Positions 1-15,400 of a stretch of 64,000 nucleotides of DNA are shown here, piece by piece. The notes under the pieces were generated by a model. The model did no database searches. It saw only the letters and a program-made list of their open reading frames with translations, and was not told the origin of the DNA. The first letter of the stretch is position 1. Each line of letters starts with the position of its first letter. Source of the stretch: Patiria miniata (lineage: Eukaryota > Echinodermata > Asteroidea > Valvatida > Asterinidae); contig NW_024037058.1 in NCBI RefSeq assembly GCF_015706575.1, positions 7,007,806 to 7,071,805 on the forward strand. The letters run 5' to 3'. The translations under genes and the position numbers were made by a program.

Positions 1-487
1 AACACTAATGTTCTGCCTTGAATGACATCATGCTTTGGCTCATGAATATGGAAATTTTCATTAGCATAAAAACTAAAATGTTGAAATTTCCCCCTTTTTC
101 TGCTGCAACGGAGGTGGAAAGTTATAGTTACATGGCAAGAAAGCTGTCTGAAAAGTATTTAAGTCATAAAAATCCTATTACATGTTCCCTTTAATTTTCT
201 GTGTATAAAACAACACAAGGTCGGTGCACAGTAAAATTTTGCATTTGCAAAGTTAAAAACAACACAAATACGAGAGTACAGTGAAATTGTGACTGTGTTA
301 TTTTGAAAACAAAACAGTAACACAAGAAAATCGGAATATAGCAAAATTGTGACCATGCTAATTTTGTAAGCAAATTTTACAATCTACAGATCGATTCACG
401 ACTTATTGACACCTACCTTTGACTGTCAGCCCCTTAAAGACTTGGAAACCCGCAACATTATTGACATGCTTTATGGTTCTGACATAC

Positions 488-3400
488 CTGTGATGTGACG
501 TAGAATCCTTCCTCTGGCTTGGTGAGGGCGCTCCACATATCCAATGCGCTGTCCCACGACAACCCTCTCTCCTGGCTTACCTGCGCAGCAGAAGTAACAA
601 AAAATTTCCATAAAAACCAGCAATAATTGTCAATAAAAAACAGCAACTTTTAGAGTTTGTCCTTGATACAATTATGTAAGTACTTGTATACTCGGCTCCT
701 GAGAGAAAAGCCAAAATTTTGCTGGGGTGAGCAGATTCGGTGATTGATTATGCAAAAAAAAAACTGCGTCTTGACCTCGACATTCTGACCATTCAGCAGG
801 CGCTTTCTATATTGGGTCTCGTCATGGATATCAATAAATAAAACCTAGACATCTTCTTTTTATAGCGTGAATTGAGCAAAAAATGTGGTCATGTACTCTG
901 TATCGATATGTTACGCAATACGCCAATGTTACCCGATACACCAAGCAATGATAGAGCCCCCCAATCACGGTCATGTCTAGGTTTTGTAGATCTATGCGCG
1001 CCCGGCCATTGTTGTATTTCAAAAACACTGCATCCGCATCGACCAATCATAATCTTAGTCCAGATTTGGGTATGAAATGATGTCACGATTTAGTAAAGTC
1101 AACTCCGATTGGCTGGCACATTGGGTTGCATAAATTTGCATGCTTAGATACATCAGACGTTGGACCGGAGATAGGTCTCAGTGGACAACGGGCAACACTC
1201 AGACTACAATCTTGCCTGGATGGGTCAATATCAGGCTTCCCAATGCGTACCTCACATCAAATTATTGACATGTAGATATGTGGGTTAAAATTATCACAAT
1301 CGTACCTTGTGCAGTTCCGTGTGCACTGTGCCGGTAGAGAACGTCCGCACAAATGTCTGTGTCTGCAGCTTCCTGACCTTCTGACCTTGGTCCATGGATC
1401 CAATGTCTACAAGGAAAATGTACGAAAAGCTGCAGAAAATTACGAGGAATACTCAAATTTTGGGGCAGATAAATTCTGAACGAGTGTTAAGACAAATAAA
1501 CATAGTACAGTGGAACGCTGCTATAACGAGCACCGCGGGATCCACACAATTTGTCCGTAATAGCGATCGTTTGGTATAGCGATTTTAAGGTGGGGGTGGT
1601 ACTCACTTTTAAATAAATAGCGCCCTTCAGAATTTCACCCTGCATGCCCTGGTACGTGTACATGCAGTTACTGAAAGACGACATTGAATTCATGCCAACA
1701 ATTGAATTATGTAATTACAAAGTTTTTGAGCTTCTACCTACAGCGATAGGTGGCGTTCCCCTTCTATTCCTTGGAAAAATGATTGCCACTTGTCACTTTC
1801 TGTTTATATTTTTCAACAACAATGTTCAGTACCTCAGGTAAAAATCGAGAGCCAAAGACGATGTTCATTATAGCTGAATGTTCGGTATAGCGGTGTTCGG
1901 TATAGCGACGTTTCACTGTAGTGTATACCTCCATATATAACAAAAGACAGCTGCTAGGTTAGTTCCGAACTCTTGAAACCATGGTTGCAGGCCGCAACAG
2001 ATTTCAACAGGAATATACACAAAGGGTTTACTGCTCAATCCAACTGGACCCAGCAGGTATTAGTAAAATAGTTGGATCCTGTTGGAATGAGCAGGGTTAG
2101 GGTTAAAAAAATTAAAGAATTTAACGGTTTTCCAGGTGCCAAAATATAGCAATTTCTAGGTTTTTAGGATGCAAAACCGTGCAATATTTCAGCATGAGGT
2201 AGCAGAAATATATCGAATTGCTTACCTCACAGTTGGACTAAATAATAATAATACCAGATTCTTACAGCGCAAATATCTACCCACAATTAGGTACTCAAGG
2301 TAATTATGTCTATATTTTTTTAAAGACAGGTAAATGAAGTTTATGAGAAATATGAGACCCATTATGTAGCACCTTTATAAGGGTTTACAAGGTGCTGCGG
2401 CGCATATTGCAGCCACTGCCAGAAACACCGGGGCAAACCCCTTCTCTTAGCGATAAGTGTTACTGGGTTCTTTAACGTGCATTACACAACACACTGGACC
2501 TATGGCTTTACGTCCCATCCAAAGGATGGAGCAATAATGGTCAAGTGCCTTGATCAAGAGCACAAGCACCATGTTCCCGGTCAGGATTCGCATCCATGTA
2601 CCATGGCACACAAGTCAAACACCAAAACAACTGGACCACAGCACCCCACAAAACAAACTAGTCTATTTTCCTGTCGATGGAAATTCCCCCTATTTGTGGG
2701 TCTTTGTCTTCTTACCCAGGATGCCCATGTCGTATTTGCCGTCTCTCTTGGCCTGTTGTACGATGGCCTCCAGGGTGGCAGTGAAGTAGGCAAAGAGTTG
2801 GTTCTGCATCTCCACCTCCATGCCCAGGATGCGGTTCAGGAACTTGGACATGTTGTTGAAATCTGTCGGGGATAACCAAAAAATGTTATGCAAAAGTTCC
2901 ATGTTGTACTAGAAAAAAGAAGAAGTATGTCACAAGCCAATATTGCCAATCAGGCCGGGATTCATCTCCGGTTTCAGTGGCATGAAATGACTGAGAATAT
3001 GTGTATCCCCACTGGATGGAATGCCAGTCCATCCCAGGATACTCCCCAGCTAATGCCGGTACCCATTTATACTCCTGGGTGGAGAGAGGCAAGTGGGGTG
3101 AAGTGGCTTGCCCAAGGACACAACATATGGCCAGCAGCTGGATTTGAACCCCTCACCCACTGATCATGAGTCATGAAGGATGGAGAGGCAAGTGGGGTGA
3201 AGTGGCTTGCCCATGGACACAACATATGGCCAGCAGCTGGATTTGAACCCCTCACCCACTGATCATGAGTCCTGAGGGTTGGAGAGACAAGTGGGGTGAA
3301 GTGGCTTGCCCAAGGACACAACATATGACCAGCAGCTGGATTCGAACCCATGACCATCTGATCATGAGTCATGAGGGATGGACCAAGGCAAGTGGGATGA

Positions 3401-6400
3401 AGTGGCTTGCCCATGGACACAACATATGGCCATTTGCACGATTCGAACCCCTGACCCTCTGATCATGAGTCACAAACCCTAACCACTAGGCCACACGACG
3501 CAGTAAAGGCACTAGGAACATGCTTTGTTACATTAGTATTACAACACCTTTTCGCCGGGGAAAAATAATGAAAAACGTCCTTCCATCTTTTGAATTCTGT
3601 TAGCCCCTTGAAGCAAAATGTATACCAAATGAACGATATCTCAATGCTCTATCGTTTACCCGCAAAACCTTGAATTTTGACCAATTCTTCGCCCTAACGA
3701 CCTTCTTCCACGCACCTGACAAAATTAACTCTTGTGCTTTCAGGTAATATTTTGCCATTCGGTCTGATTTGCCAATACCCTCCACATGAAAACACACAGA
3801 GGGCAGTTTCTTTTATCCAAGCACAACATTTTCACCTTTAACCTCGTAAAACCCTAGAGTTTTCGCATTGCGACAATTCTCTTACCTTTATCGAGTACTG
3901 GTACATGGTATCTCTCATCGTAGGCCACCATGCCTACGCCTATGAGGGCCTCCCTCGCATCTGAAAATAGACCAGACAGAAAATACAGTACAACACTTGT
4001 ATTATGAACACCACTTTTGTAAAGAAAATATTCTTTTAGGCTTCCAATTTATTGTGAACAATACATGGTCAGTACAAACTCTGTGGACCAAATTTTGGCA
4101 AATCCACGTCAAGATAAACGCAATCTAGGATATACAGTTGGCTTTCAAACCAATTGGCCTCTTTAATTACGACTTTGCTCTGAACGAATCTGTGGTTTGA
4201 ACAAAAAATGTCTGGACTTGTTTCGTTGGATTAGGTCATTAACCCTAGCCTTCCCAAATCCTCCAAAATCCTCTTTACAAAATGGTGGATTTTGCAGGGT
4301 TGAGGCTATATGGCAATAATGTGAGGTTGATTTTGGAAGATGCACTGTGTCAAGGTCTTGGGCCAGACCTTGTGCTGTTTATGCTCAGCCGTGCATAAAT
4401 TTAGGCCTACATGTAGATTATACTCGAAACCCTCCGCACTGCTCCAGGATGTCACTGGCTCTGCCTCAACATATTGACAGTGATTGCTGGAGGATTTTGC
4501 AGGATTGAGGCAGTGGTCACCCCTCCAAGTGCCACATTCAAGAAATAACTGAGAATTTTGCAGGATTGAGGCTGTAAGCAATTTTTACATGGAGGCTGTA
4601 AGCAATTTTGACACGGGAGGCAGTTGGAGGCTTTTGCAGAATTGAGATTACATCCTTGCAAAAATGCCTAGTGAGTTAGGTTTAAAGGGAATATACATCA
4701 TTTGCTTTTGCTGTTATTTTCAGAAATGGATGGAATTGGGGGGTTGGAAATTAATAGCAAATATAGTTACACTGACTTTTTTGAGGTTTTGGGTTCGAAA
4801 ATGCTATAAAAACCAAGAAAAACAATCATTTTCCTGCAGTCTGGTTCCCTGACTCCATATAAGAAGAAACAGAACAGTTTACATACATTGGAGAATTGTA
4901 AGGTCAGGGAACCAGTCTAGCTGGCTCGTACCCGTTCATAGGTTTGTAATCGATTGCAAACAAGTGCGATGGTCAATTGGGGCCAGTATTTGAAAAAAAA
5001 GCCAGTTTTTTCCAACGCTGATCGGCCGATCAGCGTTGGAAATTGATACAAAAATACCACTTTTCTTGAAAATGACAGTATACCAGGTGCAATGATTTTA
5101 CAGGATGCTTTACACTGTCATTCACTAACAGTCCAGCAAGGTATTTCAAAATGATATGGTAGTTTTATTTTTTGATGTTTGCAAATGTTGTATTTTCCCT
5201 TTAATGCAATTTGTGCACAATTGATGCAACTTGAGGGAAATATATGTACCTCTGAGAAAGTGTCCGTGGTAGTCTGCAGGGGGTGGAACCAGTGAACTCT
5301 GCAGGTCGACCACTGACTTCATGACCGACTCCAGCGCTGCCCTGCCGTACTGCAACAATAAACAAACATTCACAATTTACAATCTCTGATCTTTCAATGT
5401 ACAAAATAAGGTATTCATGTACACCACAAATAAAACGCGGCATTTCAAATATTTACTACTGATATAAACCACTATGGTTCAAATTATAAACTTGTCAACA
5501 AAAACACTGAATTTGACAATTTAGACTAACTACCATGTTCAGACACACTGTCGATGGTTTTAGGGCCCATGACCATTCAGCCCTGGTATGAAAAGGGCCC
5601 CCCGATAAGCTCGTCCCCTCCCAAGAAGTCCTTTCCTACCGTCCCAGCTACCGGCCCAGGAGCTGGTCCGGTTGCTTATCAAGAACTCCTCTATCCTGGG
5701 GTCTATTGTTTGCAAGTATTGACACACATAATATATCCCTGAAGAAACTTGCTTGTGGTTTTCATCCTTCAGCGCAAAACAATAGAACACTTTCGTCGGC
5801 ACAGATCAAAACCACTGCCATGCGGTTTCGCGCACAATGGGTCCGTAAATTACCCAAGAGTTTGGAAGGAGTTTATCTTACTTAATCCGATAAGTTTGCT
5901 ATTGTTCTGCTCAGAAAAAGTTCTCCGAAGGGCAATAAATTGATGCGCCTGACTGACTTCAAAACTTCTGGTAAGACAGGGCCATGGACGAGACTGGGCT
6001 GAAGACCGGACTGGCTCTGGACCGGACGAGGTACCGGGGGGCCCTTTTCATACCAGGGCTGAATGGTCACGGTCCCTTACCTTGTTATCAATGTTGAATA
6101 TGCTGAGGTCTCTGGTTTCAGTGGCCCGTCTGTCTCCGTGTGTTAAGGCACCCTGCAAATAAAATAGATTTATAACACAATCATTACCTATGAACTACTA
6201 CCATGACTACTGGCGGTAAACTTCAAGATAAGAACTGCATGTACAATTCTGATTATTTTACACTTATGAAGGCAAGCTTATGAATGTATCTACACTTCAT
6301 TCCCTGGGGGGGGGGGGGGGGTTCCCGAATAAGAATCATGTGGCATTTCAAGTGGGAAATTCTAGACATCACGAGGTTTGCGACACTCCCCCAACCCTAA

Positions 6401-9400
6401 CCACCCCCAACCCATCAAAATCCAACAATGTGTTTTGTTGGATTCTGTTGGAGTGAGTACTGCACTAGTAAACTGATTATGCTTTACATGTGGTCAGACA
6501 TACCACCATAATCAGAGCCCAACAGTTTGGGTGTTGAGTTTACCATATGATGTTGGATTTTTGCAGGAGTGAGGAAGGTTCCTAGTAAATCACTCAAGGG
6601 GTTAGGGTTAATGGATTCCGTTTCTTGATTCCTCACCATGCTTTCCAATCTCTTGGCGACGATAGAAGCAAATCGTCTCTCTCCAGCCAGCTCTGAGATG
6701 AGGAAGATGTACTCAGGGGCGTGGACTTGGTTGGATCGATGCGTCCGACCTAACAAAACAAAACAAATCAGCATTTGTTACTCAACTGACAATACAAGAA
6801 CCCTAAAAATGGTTACAGTCGTAAAGTTGGCCGGTATTCTTGAATGTATTGCTGCCACATTCCTGGCACTTTACATTGATGCAAAATTCTACACTTTTAG
6901 AATAAAATTAGATTTGACTACTTAATGCCTTACACGCATAAACTTATCATCCATGCGATAGTCAATGGTGCATGTGAAATTACACCGTGTGTGATTCTTC
7001 ATCTGCACGGCTGACACGTAAGAACATGAAGAATTCGGCTCTCGGTAATGAATATGTATCAGGTATATTCATAAATACCTAAGACAGGTTACCCATTGCT
7101 ATTAGTTGAGAGCCCGTCATGTGGCCGGTCTTGAACGGTTGATAAAACACCGACTGGCTAGACTTAAACACTTTTCCGATGTCACATGAAATTTTGACTT
7201 CTCACATAGGCATGCACAATACTACCAGTGAATCGGCATTTCATAGTGCTAAATCCACATAACACCGGCACAGCTGCGTACTGCGCCACATCTCGCCATA
7301 TCGCGCAGTACACGCCATGGGCGCGCCAATCTCCATATAAGGAGTTGTTTACGACTACTCGCCAGAAGCACATACCATGACATAGCCAGAGGAGTGTTAA
7401 AACAAAAACATGAAGTAAAGTTGTGGAACAAAACTGTTGGAACTTTTTACTTGTTTGACTCTGACCGATAAGATACTTATGAATGGGATAAGTATATGCT
7501 TGGCCGATACTTAACAAGTCCCGTTTAAGACTGGCTGTAAGCCTGGTCGCCAATAATATGCCTCGCCTTTGGTTCGAGCTAATATTAGCATCTATTTCCC
7601 GAGCCGGTCTTAAATGGACTTGTTTAAAACTGGGCAAGCACATATTTATTCACTTTATAAAACCAGTTCTTATATTTGCTTCTTAAATGCCAATCAATCA
7701 AGTTGCAATACCTTCTATTCAGGCATGCAATTGAAAATTTAGGGGAAAAAAACGAGGAAATTCCAAACCACAAAAGACTTTGTACAGTGTTTTTCAATTT
7801 GTAATGGCATTCATGAGAAGTAAAAAACGAGGAAATAAGCTGATCCGAGGCAAAGTTGCATGCCTGTCTATTGTACGTACCCCCTACTGTATATTATATC
7901 TAATGGTTGAGTGGTTAAGCCCAGTGGTTGACTGATTACCACATCTGCAGGTAAAAGTCTGACCTGAGTAAGCTTGTGAATTTTCTTGCAAGCTTTCGGA
8001 CAGCACTAAGCATACAGTGCTTATGATATTATTATGTTTGTGACTGGCAAATCCGGCACTTGATTAACACTGACTAAGCAATTGCTAAAACTCACCAAAC
8101 TGTTGTATGGCGCGGTCTGCACTCCATGGAAGCTCCAGCGTGATGTGGACTCGACGTCGCTGGTTGGGTACCCGCTTGTCAGCTTGCAGGGAGATCCCCG
8201 AACTGGCTGCCTCTGAGATGATGGCTACTTGCTGTTGGTGAGGTCAGAGTTCAAGGGTCAAGAGGAAAAGTCACAGTGCAATGAACAAATGTAATATGGG
8301 CCCCGTGCGCCAAAAAACAAATGGCACGTTTGTAACTTTGTACCACTTTTGAGAGCTCCGTGGATGGGACACACAGGGTGTGCATACTGTGCTGTACTGG
8401 TTCGCACATGAAGTACGCACCACTTCCTGAATGAGCTAAAGCTTTTAGCCACAGCGTCTTCATGAAGTACGCACCACTTCCTGAATGAGCTGAAGCTTTT
8501 AGCCACAGCGTCTTCATGAAGTACGCACCACTTCCTGAATGAGCTAAAGCTTTTAGCCACAGCGTCTTCATGAAGTACGCACCACTTCCTGAATGAGCTG
8601 AAGCTTTTAGCCACAGCGTCTTCATGAAGTACGCACCACTTCCTGAATGAGCTGAAGCTTTTAGCCACAGCGTCTTCATGAAGTACGCACCACTTCCTGA
8701 ATGAGCTGAAGCTTTTAGCCACAGCGTCTTCATGAAGTACGCACCACTTCCTGAATGAGCTGAAGCTTTTAGCCACAGCGTCTTCATGAAGTACGCACCA
8801 CTTCCTGAATGAGCTAAAGCTTTTAGCCACAGCGTCTTCATGAAGTACGCACCACTTCCTGAATGAGCTAAAGCTTTTAGCCACAGCGTCTTCATGTGAG
8901 CGTCAGGCGACGTTGGCGCACGAATACTTGCAATGGTCTTCCAGACTAATCCCCGCCCCCCACTAACTTTGGATCATTCAAAATTTGCTGTGGATGGACT
9001 GGGAACCAGTCTAGGTCTCCCCCATCTCTCCTTTTCTGGCCGCTGAAGGAGTTCTTGTGCATGGAGCCCATAGTAGAACGACCATCACTATTCAGAACAT
9101 TGCTTTTTGTTTCCAAATTTAAGCAAAAGTATAAAGAACATTTCGAAATTTCTGGGAAAAGACATTTCATTTTGTCTATTTCCTTCAATTAATACCTAAC
9201 ATGTTTAAAGTACATTTTGCCATCAAAAATACTTGCAAAAAATGCCTCTCTCTGTATTTCTCCTTGTACTTTTCCTATTTTTAAAAAAATTAATGAGAGT
9301 TCTTGGAACACAACCAAACCACCAAGATTGAAATCAGTACTGGCAGGGTTTGACCTTAACAGAAACAGACTATGAATTCGCGGGCACTTTCAATAGCCGC

Positions 9401-12400
9401 ATGTTTATTCTTTTATAAAGTGTCTCATACACAACATAGAGCCTGAAAGTTGACCCCTAGTGGAATGCTTCAGGGCCCCTCCAATAGGAAAATTAGTGTT
9501 CAATTGATACATATTGATACAAGTTTGCTTTCTGAACTTAATGATATATTTCTTCCTGTCCTTTCATCTTTACCGTATCCCAATAATTTTCCGACTCGCC
9601 AGCCGGGCTACTTAAGGAATAGTTTGACCAGTCCGCCCCTGTTTTGACCAACATTTGGCTATTCAAAACTTCACTAATTTCGAACCCTGTTTCCTGGCTC
9701 CCTGCTGCTACAATGACGATGGCTGCAATGATAATGCAGGGATTAGGAACCAGTCTAAATTACTGGGCCTACAATGATGATGAGGCCGGTAACAATGCAG
9801 TCACGACGCAGCCTATACTCCCAGAATGCACCTCACCTTGTCGCCATCCATGAATCTCTTCTTCTCCGTCAGGTTCAGGATTTCCAGAGGAATGTCGTAC
9901 TCGCTGCGCGATTCGTAGCGTACGTAGCCGTCGTCGTTGCTCACTACGCGACCTTTGCGACCCGTCATCTAAAAAAAAAGGGACAAATAAGGAATTACTA
10001 CAGAATCAAAAGAAACTGAACCCTGATAAAATAAAACTAAATAATTCTAATAAGATCGAGATTCAAAAGATCCAGACTCTTCAATACCCTCAAGAAACCA
10101 ATTATGACTTTGCAGAAGAATTATATTTTGACAGTTGAAGATTAGCTACAACACTTGCAGTAAAGAATCTAGCCCATGGACACAAACGTCCACACAAAAT
10201 ACTAACAATTTACCACAGCCACGTTCTCAGGCCCACCCAGCTCATCAATGAGCTCATCAAAGGTGTTGTTGGGAAGGAACAAGCTTGATATGAATCAATT
10301 GCAGTAAAGCATCTAGCTCATGGACACAACAAAACTAACAAATAATTTACCTCGGCCACGTTCTCAGGCCCACCCAGCTCATCAATGAGCTCATCAAAGG
10401 TGTTGTTGGGAAGGAACAAGCTTGATATGAATCAATTGCAGTAAAGCATCTAGCTCATGGACACCAAGCTAACAAATAATTTACCTCGGCCACGTTCTCA
10501 GGCCCACCCAGCTCATCAATGAGCTCATCAAGGGTGTTGTTGGGTAGGAACAAGCTTGATATGAATCAATTGCAGTAAAGCATCTAGCCCATGGACACAA
10601 AGCTAACAAATAATTTACCTTGGCCACGTTCTCAGGCCCACCCAGCTCATCAATGAGCTCATCCAGGGTGTTGTTAGGAAGGAACAAGCTTGATATGAAT
10701 CAATTACAGTAAAGTATCTAGCCCATGGACACAAAGCTCACAAATAATTTACCTCGGCCACGTTCTCAGGCCCACCCAGCTCATCAATGAGCTCATCCAG
10801 GGTGTTGTTAGGAAGGAACAAGCTTGATATGAATCAATTGCAGTAAAGCATCTAGCCCATGGACACAAAGCTAACAAATACTTTACCTCGGCCACGTTCT
10901 CAGGCCCACCCAGCTCATCAATGAGCTCATCCAGGGTGTTGTTGGGAAGGACTGAACCGATCTCCTCACACATGTCGAGGAGTTCTTGCTTCATCAGGAT
11001 GGCCCTCTCGTAGGCGTCCATTCCCGGCAGAAGCATGGAGTTGGTTGCTGCAAGAAAAATAAATTAAACAGTTTTTAACAAAATGGGAGGAGATTGATGG
11101 GTATTAATTGCAGTTTGGAATTTCGGCAAGCTTGGTGGTAAAGTGGTCAGACATCCCCACTAGTATATCAGAGGCTGTGAGTTTGAGTCTCGTCCAAGTA
11201 AAGCTTGCAAGTTTTTCAGACAACACTGAGTATATCATGTATATAAAATCACTTAGGAGAACGGGTACAGCCCAATCAGAATATCGCAAGTGTAACCTTT
11301 TTTCGAGGCCGATCCTTATGTTTTGTATTCTTATTCTTGTAGAAGCTGTTTATTTTCAGTTCAAGAAATGCTTGGTTTCTGGAATGTATTTGTTTCTATG
11401 AAACAATAGCATTTTTACATTTTTTCATAATGACTCATGACCTGCATTGACCCCTAGATGACCTTTGACCTCAAATTTCTGAAGAGTTGTCATCAATCCC
11501 CAACCAAGTTATATCAAAATCCATCAAATTCTGTAGACAAAGAAACATTTGAACAATGACATCTAATGACCCCTACATGACCTTTGACCTCAGTAATCCG
11601 TTGAAGAATTGTGTCTTCCCATCCAAAGGTCACTGCATTCCTGTTTCATCAAAATCCACGAAAGCATGTAGAAGTTATACATTTTTGTCAAAAACTGAAC
11701 TGAAACTTTAAAGCTATAGTCCATCATTTGCAGCCATCCGAAAAGTAGCTGGCGTAATTATTGTTGAAAAACATACTTGGTTGAAAGATAGTAAGGGGAC
11801 TAAACTCCCTGTGAAATTATTCTTTCTGGCAAGCTGTCATTTTGAAGTAATCAACGAAAGAAGGCCTTTCCAACGGTGCGTCTTAAGACGCACCGTAGGA
11901 AAATTTAAATTAGTTGTTCGTTTTGTTATTCGGCGCAGCGCGCACAAGCATTGGAACGACGCACAGGCGCGCGCGGTTGCTATAATTCGTTGGATCAGTG
12001 CGCAACATCGCGTAAAGCTGCAATTCAAAACAATTCGAAACATGATTTAGCAACTTTTGATTTTAAATTGAGATCCTAGAATGCTGTTTTTCTCGGAATA
12101 TGAAGCTGAAGCTGAGCTGAAACTTCATCAAGTAAGTTGTTCAGTATCCTTCATTAGATTTTGAACACTTTTGTTGCTTCAAACGAACAAAATGCACTAA
12201 TTACAAAGGATGGACTATAGCTTTAACATACATACGGGGCTACGGTCACAAAGAATTTAGGGCTGGTAAGTGTCTCTCAAAGCTTCATTTAGGCGACACA
12301 AACATGAGCTTCTTCACTTGCCTGCAGGTATTGATGACATGGTGGCCAGGGTGTTGGGCAGTCTGGGTTTCGTCAGGATGCCTGCCGCATAGAGGGTGCT

Positions 12401-15400
12401 GTTCATCTTCCCTTCCAGGTTACGCATCATCGGCAGGTTCTTATCTTCGGCTTTCTTTTTCTTCTTCTTCTTCTTGGTCTTCTCTTCTTTGACTTTGGAT
12501 TTGCGAGTCACCCAGGGATCTGTGAGAATATCAAAGTTGCACACCGTTGATGCAAACAAAAAACTTTTCAAATTTCCTTGACCACAGAGAGTTTTAATAT
12601 ACAGTAAAAAAAAACTCCGGCTAAGTCGGCACTCTCGGGACCCGAGAATTTGTGACGACTTACGCGCATGCCGACATCTGCTGTAAGTCGTCATTTTGAC
12701 GACTTACATGAATGGCCTTTTTGCACACAGGACTCAGCGCACTAGTTGGCTTTGATTTACCCTGGTTTATCTCCTTAACCCTAACAACCCTGAGCCCATC
12801 AAGCTCCAACAGCGGGTTTTGCTTGATTTTGGCAGGGTTGGTACCGAACACTGGCCAGTTGGTGTTGGACTTTGATTGACTGGGTACCAAAGGCCCAGGG
12901 AGACCCTGTTGAATTTTGTGAGGTTCGGGGCAGAAGGGCATGAGATTTGTGAACACGGAGTTTGAGGGAGTTCACTGGCATTTCTTCGTGGGTATGCTCA
13001 CCCGCGGTCCTCAGCACAGTTTGTGGTCAAATGTGCATGTACATATTGCTTTATTTTGTTAGGTTTGGTACCATCCCTATCCAATCACTCGACAATGCAT
13101 AGGCCCATCCATACCAAGTCAATCATACTCCAACAGTTGGAGTTTGGCAGGTTTAGTACTGTTCCCCGTACAAGGCCTGTTGGAGTTTGGCAGTTTTGGT
13201 ACCAGTGCTTACAGACCTGTATGCAGCTGTTGAAATTTGTTAGGTTTGGTATACTTTCTAGTGCAAGAGCCTAGGGGGTTAGGGTTAATGCTTGGGTTGA
13301 ATACAGCAATTTAATCCTCAAATTTTATCATCACGTTTGGGATATGGATAGTAGAGACCACTTGTACAAAATAGTAATAGGTACCTTCACAGTTTACCAC
13401 ACATGCATTGACTGCATCATTGCACTTGCAGGGTATTTACTGCATCATTCAATAAGACGACCCCAAAAATGGACAGAGCGCATGCGTACAGACTAGAGGG
13501 GGTACTGGTATTAATATGCTCACACGATGCATGCAGTAGGAAACCCTTTTGGCTGGGCTGTGCAGCGACACCGATGCATCGATCACGGGCGTGCCGTGCC
13601 AAACAATATTTCACTTGACACATCTTGCCAACCGCAGTACAGAAAGTCGATGCATATGCATGATTAATTCAATGCCGACTTACACAAAGGATTTTGTTAC
13701 CCTTTTTATGGAAGGGGGACCGAGAGTAACACAACGTCTTTAGCGAAATGGCGACTTATAAAAGCCGACTTAGAAATAAGAAAATCAATGGAAGTACATT
13801 ACCGACAATAAAGACTTTAGTCAGATGGCCGACTTGAGCGATTTGACGAGTTGTACGATGTCGACTTGGCCAGAGTTTACTGTAGATTTCTCTCATAGGA
13901 CACTATCTTCAGAGGAAAACTACAAGTGTGTGTTCAACGCCATCAGGTGCGTGTGCACGCAGTGTGCAAAATGTTCTAAATATGCGCACGTGTTGCTCGA
14001 AATTTCTTCGTAAAACAGTGCAGCCGATGCGCGTCACGAAAACTTGATGCCCAAACTGCTAATGCATTAGCTGTAGGAAGTGATGTCATTTGCAAAGAGA
14101 CCTATTGTCAAGTAAACCCAGAGCCCAATTGTGAAGCGCAAAATACAATATAATTTGTACAATAATATTACTAAGCAAACTGTTGTCCCGAACAAATTCT
14201 GTTGAGAACCATCACCAATTTTGACATGTCGATAAACGTGATTTTTAAACAGCCTTGACTTATCAACGGAATATCCTATTGAAGTGCAACAAACAGTATT
14301 GTAAGGAGAAATTTCAACCTCTTTACTAACACCCGCAAGCCCTCATTTTCATGAGAAAAGAGATTCTTTTGTGGGGAAGAAATCTCAAATCTACATTGTT
14401 GAGCTGCAGAAAACTTGAAACGTCCTGCAGATACAATGTGTGTGGATTTATACACTACTTGTACACTTCTTGCTGGGAAGCTGAATCGGGTTTCATCTGG
14501 TGACAAAATGCAACAAAGTTGGAACGAGATCCCTACTAAGAACCATAGCATAGCTGAAAGGAGTACCCTGCTGAAAGCAACAAAATGCACCAAGATGCAA
14601 CAGTGGATTTTTTTGGCAATGTGCAGTGTACTGCATAAACCAGCCTCAGCACTACACTGTTTAAATAGTGTGTCCTGATGACAGTAATATTAATGTGGTG
14701 CTTATATAGCGCTTTATACCAAAGGTCTCAAAGCGCTTCATGATTATTACCCCTGTTCATCAGGCAATGAGACCAGTTTTTCCAGCAGCTCAAGATCAGC
14801 GCATTCTGGTCTCTACAGGTACATTCTGGACTTCACAGGTACCCTTTTATACTCCTGGGTGGAGAGAGGCAATTGTAGTAAAGTCTCTTGCCCAAGAACA
14901 CAAGCACCATGTTCCTTGTCAGGGTTTGAACCCACGTACCACTGCACGAGAGTCAAACACCATAACCATGGGACCGCAGTGCTTCACATATTTGCGTCGA
15001 CTGCTAAATCCAAAAGTATATGGTAACTTTAAGCATTGATGCATCATTTGTTACATTTAGCAGGGTTACGATTAACCCTTTCATTACCACATTGTTTATT
15101 GACTTGGCTCTCCCCAGGACCAAATTGTTTGCTCAGTCATGCGCAAATCACTAGAGCGTGAACAAAATGACCACAAGTCCAAAACTCACTTTTTTCAACC
15201 CAGATTTTCACTGCCAAGGAGTGATTTAAATCATAGGTGTTGTGTGTAAAGTTTGTTTCTCGAACCTTCCTCTTTCATGTGATGTAAAAATGAAGTCCAT
15301 ATGTGTAAATATAAGAAAGTTATGCCTGTTTGTTCATCTGGTTCCATTTATCAAACTGCAAGCCATTTCACTACATGACCGAATGGCACTCCATACCTCA

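Noticed and set aside
8251..8895. Two overlapping ORFs of over 200 codons
   Set aside because: They are the 54-bp minisatellite read in two frames within an SBNO intron.
10481..10886. Five extra coding exons of SBNO
   Set aside because: The copies lack acceptors, shift the frame, and repeat only an exon end plus intron.
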